Positions 1-8,498 of a DNA stretch of 64,000 bases are shown here, one piece after another (position 1 is the first letter of the stretch; each line of letters starts with the position of its first letter). Source of the stretch: JAGVPT01 sp964642725. Its GTDB lineage: Bacteria > Bacteroidota > Ignavibacteria > UBA10030 > UBA8401. Under the pieces are notes generated by a model. The model made no database searches and had not been told where the DNA came from. It saw only the letters and a list, made by a program, of their open reading frames with translations. Both the position numbers and the translations under genes were made by a program. The stretch lies in contig CAZXQG010000005.1 of assembly GCA_964642725.1 (NCBI GenBank), forward strand, positions 1 to 64,000. Reading direction: 5' to 3'.

Positions 1-2
1 TC

Positions 3-38
3 AAAGACGGTGACATAATTTCTATACGCCATAGTTGA
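3..38 (+). CDS. Possible C-terminal tail of a gene cut by the left edge
   Basis: The third forward frame is open from the window edge and ends at TGA 36-38, encoding KDGDIISIRHS. The piece is too short to assign. It could be the end of a real gene entering from the left or a chance open frame. No other feature is visible before the lipoprotein gene at 160. Confidence 0.15.
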   Translation, partial: KDGDIISIRHS

Positions 39-159
39 TGAGATTCAATCTTGCAGTGGCTCCAAATTATCAGTTGACGTTCATTTGATATGTTGAGAAC
101 ATCATTCGGGGTTACATGGGGCACGTCGTGACTTAATTCTCCTTCGGGCAATACCTCTT

Positions 160-1191
160 ATGAAAGCAATTTCTTTCATTTTCTTATTGATTTTATTGGT
201 TTGCACGACCTCATGTAAGAAATCTCCCCCCGTTGCACCTCCTGTTGACACAACCCAGCCCGGTTCGCGAAACTACACGTGGACTGTCGATACCATCCGA
301 CAAGGACCCTACGATTTCATCGACTTAATCTCCATCTGGGGAAGCAGCCCAAGCGATGTTTGGGCTGTTGGAGGTGCTGATGTTTCTTACAACACAATCT
401 GGCATTATGACGGTACAGGCTGGAGCAGAGATTCGGTTTTTGCTGCGGGAAACTTGCAAACCGTCTACGGCTTCGCTCCTGATAATATCTGGGCTGCATC
501 GTCCCCCGGCGATGGCGCTTTCCATTTTAATGGCAGCAATTGGACGACGATTGGAAATCTCGTGCTCCCAGGTTATCCTGTTTCATACCTTAACGACATT
601 TGGGGAGACGGTCCCACAAACATTTATTTTATTGGTGCGGCAGCAAATCCGAGCAACAATACTGCAGAGGGTGTTATCCTCCATTTTGATGGTCAGAACT
701 GGACATTTGTGCCGGTATCAAATACAAACCAGCTCTCATTTATTCGGATAAGAAAAGATACCCAGAGCAACGTTTATTTTCTTGAAGGCTGGAACTTCAA
801 CGGAGGCGACGATATTTCTTCTATTTTCACCTTTGATGGCCAGAACATCAAGCAAATATATCAAACCATGGATTTGACTACAATAAACACAATTAACGGA
901 AAGGTGTACATAACAAGTGGGAAAAAAGTGTACACTTTCGTAAACAATCAATTACAAGTATGGAAAGACTTCAGCGGAACATTGTTTGCTGATGAGACGT
1001 GGGGGCGAAGCGAGAAGGATTTCTTCTGCGTTTCAACTGACGGAATATCGCACTATAATGGTACCGATTTGAAAACGCTTTTTCCTACCACTACACTCCC
1101 ATCGTCGGCGGTGATTTTCCCTAACGATGTTTTTTTTGTCGGCTACGGAAGCGGCGGTTCAATTGTTATTCACGGGATACTCAACAAATAA
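160..1191 (+). CDS. Lipoprotein with beta-propeller-like WG/VWAVG repeats
   Basis: A 343-residue predicted lipoprotein. Residues 1-18 form a hydrophobic signal peptide that ends in a lipobox with the lipidated Cys at position 19, followed by two lysines and a Pro-rich linker. The rest is rich in Trp, Gly, Asp and Asn and contains degenerate repeats of the type xxWGxxPxDVWAVG near residues 58-72, 101-115 and 147-161. These resemble the blades of bacterial beta-propeller proteins. No catalytic motif is visible. It probably sits on the outer membrane, but its ligand is unknown. No good ribosome binding site precedes the ATG. It stands alone, with a weak terminator-like hairpin after it. The lipoprotein call is firm; the fold is inferred. 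Confidence 0.75.
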   Translation: MKAISFIFLLILLVCTTSCKKSPPVAPPVDTTQPGSRNYTWTVDTIRQGPYDFIDLISIWGSSPSDVWAVGGADVSYNTIWHYDGTGWSRDSVFAAGNLQTVYGFAPDNIWAASSPGDGAFHFNGSNWTTIGNLVLPGYPVSYLNDIWGDGPTNIYFIGAAANPSNNTAEGVILHFDGQNWTFVPVSNTNQLSFIRIRKDTQSNVYFLEGWNFNGGDDISSIFTFDGQNIKQIYQTMDLTTINTINGKVYITSGKKVYTFVNNQLQVWKDFSGTLFADETWGRSEKDFFCVSTDGISHYNGTDLKTLFPTTTLPSSAVIFPNDVFFVGYGSGGSIVIHGILNK

Positions 1192-1204
1192 AACGCGCCA
1201 ATGA

Positions 1205-1232
1205 GAGCATCCTCTTTTGCCTATGCTCCCTT
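1205..1232 (+). terminator. Weak intrinsic terminator candidate after the propeller lipoprotein
   Basis: A 6-bp inverted repeat, GAGCAT (1205-1210) and ATGCTC (1223-1228), is followed by CCTTTTCT. The stem is short and the T-run is interrupted, so this is only a candidate. Confidence 0.3.
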
Positions 1233-1344
1233 TTCTAGTTGATTCTTTTTCTCTTTCACCCATTGCTCCTGAGACCGCAATTTAGTACAATTCGTATACC
1301 AAATTTCCCATCCCAATTATTTCTAAACTATCTAAGGAGGCCGC

Positions 1345-2133
1345 ATGATGCGCCTTGCTCTCATCGCATGCTTTTTGTTTGTTGCTGTTGCAGCATACGC
1401 CGGAATTGTCCGTGAAGAGGTCATATATTCGGGAGATGGAGTGACGCTCAAAGGGTACCTTGTGTACAACGATTCGATCAAAGAGAAGAGACCGGGAGTG
1501 CTCGTCGTCCACGAATGGTGGGGCAACAACGACTATTCGCGCATGCGCGCCGACATGCTTGCTGAACTTGGCTATATTGCTTTTGCCGTCGATATGTACG
1601 GAGACGGGAAATTGGCCGACAATCCCGCCGATGCAGGAAAGCTGGCGGGCGGAGTGATGAGCAACATGAATGGAATGAAATCCCGGTTCCTCGCAGCATT
1701 GGAAGAACTTAAGAAAAACAAAGCCGTCGATCCAACCCGCATTGCTGCCATCGGTTATTGCTTTGGCGGCGGTGTTGCGCTCAACATGGCATGCGCCGGC
1801 GCCGATTTGCAGGGAGTGGTAAGCTTCCATGGAAGCCTATCGACAGTAAAGCCTGCTCTACCTGGTATGATCAAAGCGAAGATTCTTGTTTGCAACGGAG
1901 CGACCGATTTGTTCAACCCCGATGCGGCTGTAAACAAATTCAAAGCAGACATGGATTCGTCAAAGGCCGATTATAAGTTCATTAACTATCCCGATGCAGT
2001 GCACGCATTCACGAACCCGGCCTCAACGGAAGCAGGCAAAAAATTCAACATTCCGATCGCGTACAACGAGAAGGCCGATAAGAAATCGTGGGCGGATATG
2101 GTGGAGTTTTTCGGAATGATTTTTAAGAAGTAA
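1345..2133 (+). CDS. Exported dienelactone hydrolase family protein
   Basis: An alpha/beta hydrolase of the dienelactone hydrolase (DLH) family, 262 residues, with an N-terminal signal peptide (about residues 1-19), so it probably acts in the periplasm. The DLH catalytic set is visible: Cys139 in GYCFGG as nucleophile, Asp188 and His220, with Glu57 in the HEWWG motif. DLH proteins hydrolyse lactones or esters; the substrate here is unknown. AAGGAGG at 1334-1340 precedes two adjacent ATG codons (1345 and 1348). Spacing favours the second slightly, which changes the protein by one residue. It is monocistronic and convergent with the TonB-receptor-like gene. Confidence 0.88.
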   Translation: MMRLALIACFLFVAVAAYAGIVREEVIYSGDGVTLKGYLVYNDSIKEKRPGVLVVHEWWGNNDYSRMRADMLAELGYIAFAVDMYGDGKLADNPADAGKLAGGVMSNMNGMKSRFLAALEELKKNKAVDPTRIAAIGYCFGGGVALNMACAGADLQGVVSFHGSLSTVKPALPGMIKAKILVCNGATDLFNPDAAVNKFKADMDSSKADYKFINYPDAVHAFTNPASTEAGKKFNIPIAYNEKADKKSWADMVEFFGMIFKK

Positions 2134-2143
2134 GCCGCAATGT

Positions 2144-2210
2144 ATCCGACAGCGATGCCATGACTGAATGCAGTTTGAAAAGTCATGGCATCACTTGTGC
2201 GATGTCGGAT
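2144..2210. repeat. Compound inverted repeat between convergent genes
   Basis: Two nested palindromic arms lie between the hydrolase and the receptor gene. The outer 8-bp pair is ATCCGACA (2144-2151) with TGTCGGAT (2203-2210). The inner perfect 12-bp pair is GATGCCATGACT (2154-2165) with AGTCATGGCATC (2181-2192). There is no T-run on either strand, so it is not a classical intrinsic terminator. It could be a bidirectional RNA end-stabiliser or factor-dependent stop. Confidence 0.6.
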
Positions 2211-2216
2211 GATTGA

Positions 2217-5045
2217 TCACCGCACGGTGTAGGTAAACGTCAGCATAAAATATCTCCCCAGGACATTGTTTTGAGTGTCCTCCACATAGGTGCCCGTCAC
2301 CGTCCGGTTGACGCTTTTGTTCTGGTTCAGCAGGTCGACAACCGAAGCCGTCAGTTCCCCTTGCTGCTTCGAAAAGAATTTCTTGCCGAGACTCATATTC
2401 CACAAAAGTGTATTCTTGTCGTATCCGCCGCTCAATCCGCTGTAGAGCGCGTTGTCCATTTCATTCCTGAACACAATCCCCTGCCAAAAAATAAAATTCG
2501 TTTTAACGGTCGCAGTATGGGAGTAATACTGGCTGTTCAGATCCGGTTCAAATGTATTCCTTGAGATGTTGTAATTTCCCTGGTATGATAGTGTGAAATC
2601 TACGTTTTCGCTTACGTTGCTGCTAAGGACTGCTCCGCAGCTCGGGCCGTATGTTTCAGCAACGTTCAGATCCTGATTGATCAATCCCGGAGTGCGTGCG
2701 AACGTTATTCCCGAAGTCAGGTTGAGATTGCTCTTCAGAAATCCGACCACAATGCTATGAGTAAAGAAGGAATTGACATTCCATTGGTCGTCGAGGTTGA
2801 CAGGATACGAAAGCTGAGTCCCCCGATTCATGAGAATGCCTGAAAGAATGGTGTCCCGTTGCGCAGTTAACGTCGCGTTGCCGATATAATTATTAGTGTG
2901 CACGACTGATAATAATAAGAACGTGCTTCGTCCGTTGTCAACGTTCGTTACCGAATACCGGGTTGTCAGGTTCTGGCTGTATGATTGGTTCAAGCCCGGG
3001 TTTCCCTTTGCAAGCTGAAGTGGATTCGAATTGTCGACAATATTCTGCAGCTGGCTGATGCTCGGCGCCTGGGTTGACGTCCGGTAAAATATCCGGAGAT
3101 TAGTATGCTCGGCGATATTATACATGAGCATAGCGTTCGGCAGTACGTCGTAGAATGTTCTTGTGATTGTATTCGAAGAAGGAAATTGCTGCTGACCGCG
3201 AAGCGCGGCAATCTGGTATGAGACGCCCGCCGTCGCATTTAACCCGGTCACCCGCAAACGATATGCAATTCCGGCATTTTGCGTTGTGTATTCATTCTCA
3301 TACGTATTAGATAACGAAGAGTCGGGAAGACTGTATTGGTTCGTAAGACGGTCGAAATTATATTTCTTGTTATCCGAGTTGTTCTTTGAATACGATGGAT
3401 TGTATGTCAACTGTAGAAGACTGGTGACTCCAAGAGGCTCGGTGTATGCTAACCGCGACGACAGCGTATACCCATCCGAAATAGCCGGCGTTTGTTGATT
3501 GATGGTATCGGCAATATTCGCCGGTCCCTGATAGTAATCGTTCACCGCCTGTTGCAGAGTTGTCCCTCGCTTTCGATTGTACCCGGTGCCGAGGTCGAGC
3601 GAAATTGTTCTTCCGGGCAGATCAAACTTATGCCTGAAAACGATATGATTGGAGAGATTATCGCCGTTCGTATTTGCGTTATTATCGTTAGCTGTTTGGT
3701 TAATCAATTGCTGCGTTGAAAGACTGCTCACCCCGTTTAGTGTGCTTGAAGAGTTGTTGTTCTGAAAATACAATTTTGGAAGGTCGATAATTGAGTTTAA
3801 TGTATCGGGTGAATATTCAAGCCGGATGTCGAGCCGATGGTTGCCGTTCTTGCTGTTTGCGTCGCTGTTTTCATTATAGAACGTGCTGGAATCGGGCGTA
3901 GGAAAATACTGCATATGCAGTTTCTGGTTATTATCGGTGTTTGTAAGATTAAAAAAATAACTCTGGTTAATCGTAAGATGGCTCCCCCATGAATCGGAGT
4001 AATTCATACCGATTGAATTTGTGGTCGCGATGCCATTTTGCTGCCCGACTAGAAAATTGCTGACGTTTCCTCCGGCTCCGCCGGGTCCTCCCCCGCCCCC
4101 CGTAAAACCACCACCTCCACGATATCCTCCGCCCCCGGGGCCCCCTCCGAACCCGCCACGCTGATTTGAATTTCCAACAACTCCCAGCAAATCCTGGGTG
4201 GAAAAATTTTGCTGATTAATATTGTTAGAAAGCCCGATAGCGGACAGCCTCGTTCCTTGTTGAAAGTAATTAGCACTTCCCCCGGCGAGATACCTGTCAT
4301 CCTCGCCATAACCTCCGTAACCCTTTCCAAACTGCTGGTTGCGCTTGTCGGATCTCGTGATGATGTTGAGAGTCTTCACCGATTGTCCGTCATCAAACCC
4401 GGTAAACTCAGCCTGGTCGCTCATCTTGTCGAAGATTTGAATTTTTGCAATCGCATCTGCGGGCAGATTGCGGAGAGCGAGTGTCGGATCGCTTCCAAAA
4501 AATGGTTTCCCATCGACAAGCACCTGCTGAACGACTTCTCCCTGTGCGGTAACGGTGCCATTCGTGACGATCACGCCCGGAAGCTTGCCGACAAGGTCTT
4601 CGGCGATGGCATCGGGATTCGTCTTGAACGCTCCCGCGTTGAATTCCGTCGTGTCCGCTTTTTGTACAGCCGGGGGCGGCGATCCTTCGATATCCACCTC
4701 TCCCAATTGAATTGGAATCTGCGTCAACAACAGGTCAGCCAGTTCAATCGTTTGATTATCGATGTGAATCGTTTTAGTGAACATGTTGCAACCGACATAC
4801 GTTGCCTCAAGCGTGTACGAACGCATTGCGATTCCTGAAAACTTATAGAGCCCATTTTCATCAGTCGATGTGATGAATGTTTCTGCCGGATCATCGTGAT
4901 TAATGAGCTTAACATGAGCACCTGAGAGGGGCGACTTTGTCTTAGCCTCAAGAACCCTCCCCCGAAGGTTCACAGCTTGGGCTGACATTCTAGCGGGGAA
5001 CATCAATAGAACAGTGAAGAGGAAAAGAGGAATAATCTTTGTCAT
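2217..5045 (-). CDS. TonB-dependent receptor-like outer membrane protein
   Basis: A 942-residue predicted outer membrane beta-barrel. A signal peptide (about 1-22) is followed by a carboxypeptidase-regulatory-like domain (about 26-105), a TonB plug-like region (about 120-235) and a long region with the alternating pattern of an outer membrane barrel (OMP_b-brl_3 type), ending in an aromatic/basic strand (TYTVR). An unusual Gly-rich stretch lies near residues 290-325. Such proteins import ligands or act as orphan outer membrane channels in Bacteroidota. No SusD-like partner or enzyme gene is adjacent, so the ligand is unknown. The ATG at 5045 is preferred over a TTG one codon upstream. Confidence 0.85.
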   Translation of the reverse strand: MTKIIPLFLFTVLLMFPARMSAQAVNLRGRVLEAKTKSPLSGAHVKLINHDDPAETFITSTDENGLYKFSGIAMRSYTLEATYVGCNMFTKTIHIDNQTIELADLLLTQIPIQLGEVDIEGSPPPAVQKADTTEFNAGAFKTNPDAIAEDLVGKLPGVIVTNGTVTAQGEVVQQVLVDGKPFFGSDPTLALRNLPADAIAKIQIFDKMSDQAEFTGFDDGQSVKTLNIITRSDKRNQQFGKGYGGYGEDDRYLAGGSANYFQQGTRLSAIGLSNNINQQNFSTQDLLGVVGNSNQRGGFGGGPGGGGYRGGGGFTGGGGGPGGAGGNVSNFLVGQQNGIATTNSIGMNYSDSWGSHLTINQSYFFNLTNTDNNQKLHMQYFPTPDSSTFYNENSDANSKNGNHRLDIRLEYSPDTLNSIIDLPKLYFQNNNSSSTLNGVSSLSTQQLINQTANDNNANTNGDNLSNHIVFRHKFDLPGRTISLDLGTGYNRKRGTTLQQAVNDYYQGPANIADTINQQTPAISDGYTLSSRLAYTEPLGVTSLLQLTYNPSYSKNNSDNKKYNFDRLTNQYSLPDSSLSNTYENEYTTQNAGIAYRLRVTGLNATAGVSYQIAALRGQQQFPSSNTITRTFYDVLPNAMLMYNIAEHTNLRIFYRTSTQAPSISQLQNIVDNSNPLQLAKGNPGLNQSYSQNLTTRYSVTNVDNGRSTFLLLSVVHTNNYIGNATLTAQRDTILSGILMNRGTQLSYPVNLDDQWNVNSFFTHSIVVGFLKSNLNLTSGITFARTPGLINQDLNVAETYGPSCGAVLSSNVSENVDFTLSYQGNYNISRNTFEPDLNSQYYSHTATVKTNFIFWQGIVFRNEMDNALYSGLSGGYDKNTLLWNMSLGKKFFSKQQGELTASVVDLLNQNKSVNRTVTGTYVEDTQNNVLGRYFMLTFTYTVR

Positions 5046-5257
5046 CAATGCGAAAAGCTCGTATTCGTTAGCCTATTCGACCCCTGCATGAGAGAAATGG
5101 TTTAACTGTTCACCTGCGGCTCTCTTCCATCATCATCGTTTATTTTCTCATCGATTTTTGCCGCAGGGTTCGCTGCTTCGCCAATTCCGGAAACATCCTT
5201 GATTAAGAGGTAAAAAGTTCCTATTCTCTCACAGTTTGTTCACTTGGAAAGAGATGG

Positions 5258-5857
5258 ATGGATATCAGCCGATCGTTTTCTCATATGTTTAAAGACAGCT
5301 CTTGGTTCTTCAAAGTCTTTATTGGAGGAATGTTTCTCACCATGAGCATCGTTGTTGTCGGCCTTCCATTCATTCTTGGTTATGAAATCGAACACATTCG
5401 TCATGTCGCCCAGCGACAGGACTCTATGCTTCCCGAGTGGAAGAATATGCGAAGGATTTTTGAGGAAGGTCTTACAGTGTTTCTTGCGGCATTTGTATAC
5501 ACTGCCATGATTTTGGCTCTCATTGTCGCGGTTAACGGAGCGCTCACGATGTACTCAGTAGTCTTTGCAACCCTTGCGGTCGTTTTCTTTTGGATGCCTC
5601 TTGTCTTTATCCAGTATTCCAAGCGGCCTTCATTTTTTTCCTGCTTCTCTCTCCCGGAAATTCTGAAGCGTTGTGCGCTCCATCCCCTCCTGTATGCCAT
5701 CTCTTTGGTAACAGGATTCCTAACGATTGCCGCAACCATTCTTTTCGGGTGGATGTCAATAATATTGGGATGGCCGTTTGTTGTGTTCTGGGGAATATTG
5801 GTCCAGTCGCATATTCTCGGACAACTTGCCGAAGTGAATCAACGTTCAGTGCGATGA
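5258..5857 (+). CDS. DUF4013-like membrane protein
   Basis: A 199-residue integral membrane protein with about five hydrophobic segments (roughly residues 20-43, 72-95, 97-117, 145-165 and 168-187). The GYEIEHIRHVAQ stretch followed by LPEWKN about 20 residues later matches the start of DUF4013 family proteins, whose function is not established. Its stop codon overlaps the start of the YihY-like gene in ATGA, so the two are translationally coupled and may work together in the inner membrane. Confidence 0.75.
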   Translation: MDISRSFSHMFKDSSWFFKVFIGGMFLTMSIVVVGLPFILGYEIEHIRHVAQRQDSMLPEWKNMRRIFEEGLTVFLAAFVYTAMILALIVAVNGALTMYSVVFATLAVVFFWMPLVFIQYSKRPSFFSCFSLPEILKRCALHPLLYAISLVTGFLTIAATILFGWMSIILGWPFVVFWGILVQSHILGQLAEVNQRSVR

Positions 5858-6756
5858 CCCGACTCGATAAGAAAGTAAGCTACTTTTTCAGAAACTTTTG
5901 GGATGCGGCCCGGTATTATTCTCACGGGATCATGGTGCGTTTCATCGAGGATGATGTACTGTTTCTTGCCTCCGGTATTGCGTTCAACGTCCTGCTCTGC
6001 ATTATCCCGCTGCTGCTGCTCGTTTCTGCACTCCTCGGCGTCGTCTTGAATTCGTCCGACATGGCGATGCAGAATATCGAAAAATTCCTGACGAAAGCGC
6101 TGCCCAATCAATCGCAGGCCGTGGCGATCAAAAATCTTACGTTTCGCATCATCAACGATTTGGTCGAATTCCGGCAATCGATGGGAGTGTTCGGAGCGAT
6201 CGTTCTCATTTACACGTCAACATCGCTCTTTAGCTCGGTGCGTTCAGCGCTTCATAGGATTTACCATATCACAACAAGCACCGGCATTTTCTTGAGCCAG
6301 CTGAAAGATTTGATTCTCGTCCTGGCTCTCGGATGGCTGTTCATTTCCATCAACACGTTGAATTGGTTGTATACCCTCATCTCCCGGTACAGCGTCGAAA
6401 TGTTCGGACCAAATTTTATTGTCATGCAGACCGCACTCCCCGACTTCCTTGCGAGGCTTACGTCCTTCATTCTGACTGTCCTCATGGCATTCCTCGCCTA
6501 CCGGTTCATTCCGTTTTACGGTACGACAAACCGTTCGTCACTCCTCTCAGCGGTTGCAACCACCATTCTCTGGAAAATCGCCGGTTTTTTGTTTGCACTT
6601 TATTTGACGACTTTCCAGCCGTTCAGAAAAGTGTACGGCGCGTACGCCTTTGTCCTCGTGGCGATGCTTTGGGTGTACTGCTCGAGTATAGTATTTATCC
6701 TTGGAGCTGCAGTCGGCGGGCTGTACAGGGAAAGAAAAGAAATCAGCGATATTTGA
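5854..6756 (+). CDS. YihY/BrkB family inner membrane protein
   Basis: A 300-residue polytopic membrane protein of the YihY/virulence factor BrkB family. The family signature is seen near the N terminus (FLASGIAFNVLLCIIPLLLL), followed by further membrane segments and a conserved closing region with PFRKVYGAYAFV. The open frame extends upstream to 5590, but the ATG at 5854 gives the normal family length and overlaps the preceding stop (ATGA). Older reports of RNase BN activity for this family were not upheld; transport or envelope roles have been proposed. Confidence 0.88.
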   Translation: MTRLDKKVSYFFRNFWDAARYYSHGIMVRFIEDDVLFLASGIAFNVLLCIIPLLLLVSALLGVVLNSSDMAMQNIEKFLTKALPNQSQAVAIKNLTFRIINDLVEFRQSMGVFGAIVLIYTSTSLFSSVRSALHRIYHITTSTGIFLSQLKDLILVLALGWLFISINTLNWLYTLISRYSVEMFGPNFIVMQTALPDFLARLTSFILTVLMAFLAYRFIPFYGTTNRSSLLSAVATTILWKIAGFLFALYLTTFQPFRKVYGAYAFVLVAMLWVYCSSIVFILGAAVGGLYRERKEISDI

Positions 6757-6815
6757 TAACTGAAAATCTGTTTACGGGAATCTTGGCGAACAACCGCGAG
6801 ACAGTTAGAAAGTGT

Positions 6816-7802
6816 CTAGTTTGCCAGAAATTCTTTTACGGTACTTAAAAACTCGTCCCGCTTTTCGATATAATAGAAGTGCCCCGCTCCGTCGAACGTG
6901 TGCATTTTCGCTTTCGGAATTGAACTCCCCAGCGACTCCATGACAAACGGCGAGATATAGTCGTTCTGGCCGACCAAAATCAGAGTTTTTATCTTCAGAG
7001 TCTTCAAATCATTCCGCACATCAAAATCCTTTAAGTTTCCCGAAATGTCAAAGTATCCTGTTCGTCCCCACATCTCTAGGTAGACAGGCCACGAGCGTTC
7101 CGGCAGCGAGAAATCAGTTGGAACACTGGCAGCGTTCGTGAAATAATTCGGGATCATGATGCCCGAAAGAACCGTGCGCTCGTACGCATCCGAATATCGT
7201 CCGTCCGTAAAAAGGCTGTCCTTCTCGTACATTTTGACGAGAGCTGCGATTTGTCTCGGCATGAAATCTCTGAAACTATTGAGCCAGATTGTTAAGTCGG
7301 AAACTTGGGCGGTCGTGCTCATCAGAATCAATCTGTTAACATGTGTCGGGTATTTGATGGCATATTTTTCTGCGAGCATGCCTCCCGTTTCGTGCCCGAT
7401 GATGTTGAGCGCGGAGATGTTAAGATGGGTGCGAAGGGATTCAACGTCGGCAACCATGTTGTCAAGCGTGTAAAGCCCGGGGTTCTTGAAACGATCCGAC
7501 CGGCCACAGCCGCGCGGATCAAAATAGATCATTTGGTTGGAAGAGTCCAATTCTGAGAGCGCCGGAAGAAGATAATCGAACGAATATCCGGGCCCTCCGG
7601 GGATCACCAACGTCGGCGAGCCGCTTCCTTCTATCCGCACAAATAACTTCACGCCCCCTTTGCCCGAAACATATCCCGTGATCACTTTATTCTTCAACGG
7701 AATCATTTCAGCATTTACGGCATCAACTTTCCCTCCACGCGTGCAGCCGGGAAACGAAGCGCCTACGAGGGCAATAATAACCGTCAACAGAAGCATGCGC
7801 AT
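6816..7802 (-). CDS. Alpha/beta hydrolase lipoprotein with Glu at the nucleophile site
   Basis: A 328-residue protein of the proline-iminopeptidase-like alpha/beta hydrolase fold, with a lipoprotein signal ending at Cys20. The oxyanion-hole motif PGGPG (68-72), the DPRGCGRSD segment (95-103), the acid Asp281 and the base His308 (GAGHF) are in place. However, the nucleophile elbow reads GHETGG, so residue 138 is Glu where Ser (or Asp) is expected. AGGAGG a few bases upstream selects the ATG at 7802 rather than the longer frame start at 7850. It is convergent with the YihY gene and 109 bases downstream of trmH. The fold is clear; whether it is an active hydrolase is uncertain. Confidence 0.82.
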   Translation of the reverse strand: MRMLLLTVIIALVGASFPGCTRGGKVDAVNAEMIPLKNKVITGYVSGKGGVKLFVRIEGSGSPTLVIPGGPGYSFDYLLPALSELDSSNQMIYFDPRGCGRSDRFKNPGLYTLDNMVADVESLRTHLNISALNIIGHETGGMLAEKYAIKYPTHVNRLILMSTTAQVSDLTIWLNSFRDFMPRQIAALVKMYEKDSLFTDGRYSDAYERTVLSGIMIPNYFTNAASVPTDFSLPERSWPVYLEMWGRTGYFDISGNLKDFDVRNDLKTLKIKTLILVGQNDYISPFVMESLGSSIPKAKMHTFDGAGHFYYIEKRDEFLSTVKEFLAN

Positions 7803-7911
7803 AAGGATCCTCCTACAGAGGCAGGCCGTTTTTGAAATTTGTTCGAGCAACCGATCTCGGCTCTTTCAAAACCACGACGAATGTATATAGTTTTTTACAG
7901 AATGTAAAGAA

Positions 7912-8493
7912 TTATTTTTTCAGCCATTCGGCGTACACTTTGTCGAAATCCTGCTTTTCAAACTTCGCCGTTCCGTATTTTTCTTCAGCAAGGCGTTGGC
8001 GCAGTGCTTCGTACACCGTAACGGCGCATGCAACCGAAACATTAAGGCTTTGAATCATGCCCATCATTGGGATCATGATCGTCGCATCGGCAAGTGCGGC
8101 CGCTTCGTCCGATACGCCCGCATGTTCATTGCCGAAAACGAATGCCGTCTTCTGAGTCAAATCGAGTGAGTAGAGCGGACGGGCGCTCTCCTCCAGACGA
8201 GTCGCATAAATTGCGAACCCCTCAGCGCGCAGTCGTTCATAACACGATTGCACGGAATCATACTTACGCAGCTGCACCCACTTGTTAGCACTCGAAGAAC
8301 TTTTCTTCCCCACCCGCGGAAATTTTTCCTTTGTGTACACAAGCTGCACCTCGTGAATTCCAACGGCGTCGGCAGACCGGAGCATCGCACTGACGTTATG
8401 CGGGTCATGGATGTTTTCGATAACAATGGTAAGGTCCGGCTGGCGGCGTGATAATACCGTAAATATCTTTTTAGTTCTTTTCTCCGATTTCAT
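7912..8493 (-). CDS. TrmH family tRNA/rRNA 2'-O-methyltransferase
   Basis: A 193-residue SPOUT-class RNA ribose methyltransferase. All three TrmH motifs are visible: DPHNVSAMLRSADAVG near residues 28-43, FGNEHAGVSDE in the middle and a PMMGMIQSLNVSVA block near the end that forms the trefoil knot and binds S-adenosylmethionine. The length and the C-terminal extension fit TrmH-type tRNA (Gm18) methyltransferases, but the target base cannot be fixed from sequence. The frame is open to 8754; the ATG at 8493 is chosen because the motifs begin soon after it and it lies 5 bases after the stop of the EamA transporter gene, which implies an operon. Confidence 0.88.
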   Translation of the reverse strand: MKSEKRTKKIFTVLSRRQPDLTIVIENIHDPHNVSAMLRSADAVGIHEVQLVYTKEKFPRVGKKSSSSANKWVQLRKYDSVQSCYERLRAEGFAIYATRLEESARPLYSLDLTQKTAFVFGNEHAGVSDEAAALADATIMIPMMGMIQSLNVSVACAVTVYEALRQRLAEEKYGTAKFEKQDFDKVYAEWLKK

Positions 8494-8498
8494 TCTCG

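Noticed and set aside
5590..5853. Upstream extension of the YihY open frame
   Set aside because: It lies within the DUF4013-like gene in another frame, lacks family similarity and would make YihY too long; ATG 5854 overlaps the preceding stop.
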